Of a DNA stretch of 16,277 nucleotides, positions 13,361 through 16,277 are shown piece by piece (position 1 is the first letter of the stretch; the number at the start of each line of letters is the position of its first letter). The stretch lies in contig JAEDGA010000025.1 in assembly GCA_016297775.1 (NCBI GenBank), positions 1 through 16,277 on the forward strand, written 5' to 3'. The DNA comes from Candidatus Methanomethylophilaceae archaeon. GTDB lineage: Archaea > Thermoplasmatota > Thermoplasmata > Methanomassiliicoccales > Methanomethylophilaceae. The translations under genes and the position numbers were made by a program. The notes under the pieces were generated by a model. It made no database searches. It saw only the letters and a list, made by a program, of their open reading frames with translations, and had not been told where the DNA came from.

Positions 13361-14380
13361 GATGGACTTGACGAGTGCGAACAGGTTCTCGTCCTTGATG
13401 AGGGCGGACAGACCGCATCCGGGGGAGATGACGTTGAATCCCGCTGCTGCGATCCTCTTACCTGCTGCTGCACAGTCCTCAGGAGTACCCTGGAGCAGAG
13501 GGTTGACGACACCGACGTTTCCGACGAGTGCGACACGGCCTGCTGCGATCTTGACTGCCTTCTCGGAGTCGACCTTCTCCTCGATGGAGATTCCGGTGAC
13601 ACCGGTGTCAGCCATGAGGGGGATGATCTCGGAGGTGTCTCCGCAGATGTGGAGGACGGACATTGCGTCCTTGACAGATGCGAGAGACTCGTGGACATAC
13701 TTACCGGAGTAGTCGGTGAACATGTCGGGGGACAGGAGGTCGGTGGAGGAGGAGGGCTCGGACATCTGGATGATGTCTGCTCCTGCGTCTGCGAGTGCCT
13801 GGGTGTAGGCCTTGACGATGGGGTTGACCGCATCGATCCACTTGACGACCATGTCGGGGTTCATCATGATACCGAAGACGAGGTTCTCGGTGGAGACCAT
13901 GTGTCCGGCCAGAGTGAAGGGTCCGGTGTTTCCTGCGACGACTGCGTACTCGTTTCCGTACTGCTCCTTCAGCAGCTTGGTTGCCTCGATGATGACAGCG
14001 GGGCGTCCTCCCTTGAGGAACTCCTCGGGGTCAAGGAGGTTGGGCTCGTCGTAGACATCCTCCATTGCATCGAACTTGAAGGGGTGCTTCTTGATCATGG
14101 GGGTGCTGTTCTTCTTTCCGGGGTCGACGACACATCCGAGCCTCTCTGCCTCTGCGGTCAGACAGAAGGAGGACCTGACTGCCTCGAATCCATAGTAGGT
14201 AGCCTGTGCGGCTCCGAGCTTTGCCATGAGCTTTGCGTCGGAGTGTGCCTCGGGCCATGCTGCACCGCAGTTGTCCATCTCACCGACGGTCGCGGACTGG
14301 GTGAAAACTGCAACTGGGGGCCTGTCGAGTGTCTCTTTCTTCATCGCTGCGAGAACTCTTTCTCTGGGAGTCATTGACAT
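13352..14380 (-). CDS. mtbA: Methylcobamide:coenzyme M methyltransferase, MtbA/MtaA family
   Basis: This 342-aa enzyme is of the uroporphyrinogen decarboxylase-like fold (TIGR01463 group). It transfers the methyl group from a methylated corrinoid protein to coenzyme M, making methyl-CoM for MCR. The zinc/thiolate site is visible as SVLHICGD (His244, Cys246) and SPGCGLS (Cys322), the H-x-C...C arrangement of MtaA and MtbA. Other family marks are TPRERVLAAMK near the N-terminus, AAWPEAHSDAKLMAKL (40-55) and GFEAVR (64-69). The symbol mtbA (methylamine branch) is preferred from the N-terminal half, for example CLTAEAERLGC, but mtaA (methanol branch) is not excluded; family assignment is secure. 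ATG at 14380 has AAGGAGAG just upstream, and a TATA-like ATTAAATA at 14418-14425 predicts a leader of about 16 nt. The stop is TGA. Confidence 0.85.
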   Translation of the reverse strand: MSMTPRERVLAAMKKETLDRPPVAVFTQSATVGEMDNCGAAWPEAHSDAKLMAKLGAAQATYYGFEAVRSSFCLTAEAERLGCVVDPGKKNSTPMIKKHPFKFDAMEDVYDEPNLLDPEEFLKGGRPAVIIEATKLLKEQYGNEYAVVAGNTGPFTLAGHMVSTENLVFGIMMNPDMVVKWIDAVNPIVKAYTQALADAGADIIQMSEPSSSTDLLSPDMFTDYSGKYVHESLASVKDAMSVLHICGDTSEIIPLMADTGVTGISIEEKVDSEKAVKIAAGRVALVGNVGVVNPLLQGTPEDCAAAGKRIAAAGFNVISPGCGLSALIKDENLFALVKSIKG

Positions 14381-14383
14381 AAT

Positions 14384-14425
14384 ATATCTCTCCTTGGACG
14401 TTGGATTAGTTTCACTGTATTTAAT
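14384..14425 (-). promoter_or_regulatory. Promoter and ribosome-binding site of the CoM methyltransferase gene
   Basis: On the minus strand ATTAAATA (14418-14425) is a good TATA box, predicting transcription start near 14396. This is directly followed by the strong Shine-Dalgarno AAGGAGAG and then, after a short AT spacer, ATG at 14380. The gene thus has a short leader with a ribosome-binding site, unlike the apparently leaderless atwA. Confidence 0.5.
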
Positions 14426-14454
14426 CCTCATGTCGAACATATGACCGTGATATG

Positions 14455-14482
14455 CCGTAAATGTCGGATGCCGAGCATACGG
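14455..14482. repeat. Bulged inverted repeat upstream of the CoM methyltransferase promoter
   Basis: CCGTA (14455-14459) and TACGG (14478-14482) enclose TGTCGG-ATG-CCGAGCA, which pairs further with bulges, for about 11 base pairs in all. A TTATAA at 14490-14495 lies beside it. The 178 nt between the hydantoinase stop and the methyltransferase start hold only this element, the two flanking signals listed, and no gene that I can support. Confidence 0.3.
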
Positions 14483-14514
14483 ATGAGAGTTATAATCCTA
14501 CATATCTGATATGA

Positions 14515-14560
14515 GAAAAAGGGTAAGAAGGTTGTGGATCCCGGTATCCTTTCCGGGATC
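14515..14560 (-). terminator. Hairpin plus T-run terminator of the hydantoinase-type gene
   Basis: GATCCCGG (14537-14544) and CCGGGATC (14553-14560) form a perfect 8-bp stem with an 8-nt loop. On the minus strand the stem overlaps the TGA stop of the hydantoinase gene and is followed by a T-rich stretch ending in TTTTT (14516-14520 complement). It should isolate the methyltransferase gene from upstream transcription. Confidence 0.55.
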
Positions 14561-16277
14561 AGAGCATCTCGGGCGGGTCGCCCACGACCCTTGAGATGAC
14601 CTCCACGAAGTTGACCGTCCTGGCGGTGGTCTCGTCCTCCCAGTCTCCCACACCGCCCTCCGTGGCCATGTAGGTCTTGATCTTCGAGGTCTTCACGATG
14701 TTCCTCGCACCTGCGGCGAGGAGATTCTTCTCGAGGAAGCTCTCCAGCCACCTGCGGGTGGCGGCGACGGCGGTATCGAGATGCGTATAGTATGCCGCAC
14801 CGGCGAACGGGATGTTGGCCAGGAACCTGTAGTCGGGTGTGGGGGAGATGGTCGCGGACAGGGATTCCGCCAATTTGCTCGAGACCGCACCCACGGCGTT
14901 ACCCACATCGTTGTTCTCCGGGAAGTACACGTCGGCGTTGAGGCGTTCCGCCAGATCCTCCATCATGTATCTGGACGGTGCGCCTATCCCTATGATGGGT
15001 ACGGAGAACTTCGGCGCCATGGTCATGAAACCTTCGCGTACCGGCGAGACCATCCTGCGGAGCATTACGCGGGAACCGTGCCCGTCCCAACCCCTGAGGT
15101 CGTCGTCCAGCATCTTGGTCATTATCACTTCCGCGACCTGGGCCTTGATCTCCTCGAACACTGCGGTGGCGGCCTGCCTCTTGCTCATACCGAGCCTTTC
15201 GCTAAGTGCTATGATACCTGCTTCGGCACCCTCCCTGCTTCCGAGTTCGAACTTCTTCAGGAACACCATGACGTCGGTGGGGGTGAGGGATGCTATGATC
15301 AGTCCCTCCTTGCGGACCATGGAGCAGAGTTCGTCCTCGATCACCCACAGTCCTTCGACCATGTTGACGATCTCCATCTTGTTGAGCGGGCCCTTTCCGT
15401 CTATGGTGTCGAATATGCGTAACTCCTTCTCGGTCAGCACGGACCTGTCGAATCCGGGGACGGTCTCGTAATACTCGTAAATCTCGGAATGCTTTATCCT
15501 GGGGACGAGATCGGGGTGTCTCTCCACGTATGTACAGAGAGGGATGACCCTGTCGGGACCGATGATGAACTTGTTCCCGTCTACGTTTATCTTGGAATCC
15601 CCTCCGAGGGCGATGGTGCACATGTCGACGGCCTTGACCCTGGTCCTCCACTTGCCGATGGAGGCACCTTCGAACTGTATCTGCGGGAATCCTCCCTCCA
15701 TGACGGCGATATCGGTGGATGTACCTCCGATGTCCACCATGATGCAGTTCTCGTATCCGGACAGCACCTTCCCGCCCATGGAACTCGCGGCGGGACCGGA
15801 CAGGATGGTCTGGATCGGATATCTCTTGGCATCCTCGAGGTTCATGACGGATCCGTCGCCCTTGTACACCATGATGGGTGCTTTGATCCCCTTCTCCCTG
15901 AACGTCTTCTCCACATCGTCGAAGAACTTGGTGACGATTGGGATCAGTTTTCCGTTGAGTACGGCGGTCTCCGCCCTGAGGTCGATACCCAAGGCAGCGG
16001 ACAGTTCGTGACCCGCCACCGTCGGCAGACCGGTGAGCTTCACGGCAAGGTCCTTCACCTTCTTCTCCTGCTGGGAGTTGGCGACCGCGAACAATCCGGA
16101 GATGGCGATGGCATCCACGCCTTTGGACACCTCCATGATGGCTTTGGTGACCTCGTCCTTGGAAAGAGGGTGAACCGCGCGTCCCGCACTGTCGCATCCT
16201 CCCTTGACCATGGCCTGGTTCTTCTCTCCGAAGTGGACCTCCTCCTTCGGGTCCCATCCGATCAGGATCAGACCCAC
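14559..16277 (-). CDS. HyuA-type hydantoinase/oxoprolinase, 5' end beyond window
   Basis: This shows 572 residues of a hydantoinase/oxoprolinase family protein (Hydantoinase_A; ASKHA fold). Family members hydrolyse cyclic amides such as hydantoins, N-methylhydantoin or 5-oxoproline with ATP. Visible are KGDGSVMNLEDAKRYPIQTI followed by LSGPAASSMGG (substrate and nucleotide segment), MVDIGGTSTDIAVMEGG (second phosphate-binding motif), and a C-terminal IIGIGAPSRYMMEDLAERL block. The first phosphate motif (GxDxGGTFTD) of the N-terminal domain is missing, and full-length proteins are about 650-700 aa, so the true start lies beyond the right edge and the GTG at 16277 is fortuitous. No HyuB partner is seen on this side. 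It sits upstream of the CoM methyltransferase, separated by a terminator. The substrate cannot be assigned. The stop is TGA. Confidence 0.82.
   Translation of the reverse strand: MGLILIGWDPKEEVHFGEKNQAMVKGGCDSAGRAVHPLSKDEVTKAIMEVSKGVDAIAISGLFAVANSQQEKKVKDLAVKLTGLPTVAGHELSAALGIDLRAETAVLNGKLIPIVTKFFDDVEKTFREKGIKAPIMVYKGDGSVMNLEDAKRYPIQTILSGPAASSMGGKVLSGYENCIMVDIGGTSTDIAVMEGGFPQIQFEGASIGKWRTRVKAVDMCTIALGGDSKINVDGNKFIIGPDRVIPLCTYVERHPDLVPRIKHSEIYEYYETVPGFDRSVLTEKELRIFDTIDGKGPLNKMEIVNMVEGLWVIEDELCSMVRKEGLIIASLTPTDVMVFLKKFELGSREGAEAGIIALSERLGMSKRQAATAVFEEIKAQVAEVIMTKMLDDDLRGWDGHGSRVMLRRMVSPVREGFMTMAPKFSVPIIGIGAPSRYMMEDLAERLNADVYFPENNDVGNAVGAVSSKLAESLSATISPTPDYRFLANIPFAGAAYYTHLDTAVAATRRWLESFLEKNLLAAGARNIVKTSKIKTYMATEGGVGDWEDETTARTVNFVEVISRVVGDPPEML

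Noticed and set aside
13346..14377. 343-aa plus-strand open frame antisense to the CoM methyltransferase
   Set aside because: It is Cys/Asp/Val/Leu-rich shadow sequence opposite an enzyme with an intact zinc site.
15202..16257. 351-aa minus-strand open frame within the hydantoinase gene
   Set aside because: It is an Arg/Gly/His-rich alternative frame of the same strand, overlapping clear HyuA motifs.
1..16277. tRNA, rRNA, CRISPR array, insertion sequence or prophage
   Set aside because: No cloverleaf-like intergenic segment, spaced direct repeats, transposase-like protein or terminal inverted repeats were seen; intergenic gaps are short (at most about 180 nt).

Overview
The window looks like a chromosomal segment of a methyl-reducing methanogenic archaeon, most probably of the order Methanomassiliicoccales. 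The reasons are a complete set of methyl-coenzyme M reductase (MCR) activation genes found only in methanogens and other MCR-bearing archaea, an MtaA/MtbA-type methylcobamide:CoM methyltransferase, archaeal TATA-type promoters with apparently leaderless start codons, and no UAG stop on any of the 17 genes, as expected in a lineage that decodes UAG as pyrrolysine. Genus or species cannot be read from the sequence.

Left end (1-1548, plus strand): the 3' part of a HAD-family phosphatase, cut by the window edge, then a drug/metabolite-type transporter built from two very similar EamA halves. Two strong hairpins (1481-1540) separate it from the convergent gene that follows.

1549-3147 (minus): a stand-alone GlcD-like FAD-dependent oxidase with its own Shine-Dalgarno site and a likely promoter.

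Core (3242-11004, minus): a nine-gene, very tightly packed operon. In transcription order it is atwA (two-domain ABC ATPase, MCR activation component A2), mcrC, mmp3, mmp6, mmp5, mmp15, mmp17, mmp7 and a DUF123 GIY-YIG-type protein. Most neighbours overlap by 1-8 nt through ATGA, GTGA or TGATG junctions, so translation is probably coupled. AtwA, McrC, Mmp3, Mmp7 and Mmp17 are the proteins associated with ATP-driven reductive activation of the Ni(I) cofactor F430 of MCR. Mmp15 is an ASKHA ATPase of the 2-hydroxyacyl-CoA dehydratase activator type and may add a further electron-gating ATPase. Mmp5 and Mmp6 are uncharacterised markers with CxxC motifs.

11005-11150: an AT-rich divergent promoter region with two adjacent inverted repeats and three CGTTAA repeats. 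It separates the MCR-activation operon from a divergent wHTH-DUF4443-DUF2111 protein (plus strand), which is a plausible local regulator. After that come an unrecognised 182-aa protein (plus) and a convergent two-domain PRC-barrel protein (minus).

Right end (13352-16277, minus): a methylcobamide:CoM methyltransferase (MtbA/MtaA family) that feeds methyl groups to CoM, preceded by a HyuA-type hydantoinase/oxoprolinase that runs off the window. Together the genes cover methyl-CoM formation (mtbA), maintenance of the enzyme that consumes it (the MCR activation operon), and possibly control of that operon (the wHTH protein). No rRNA, tRNA, CRISPR array, insertion sequence or phage gene was seen.
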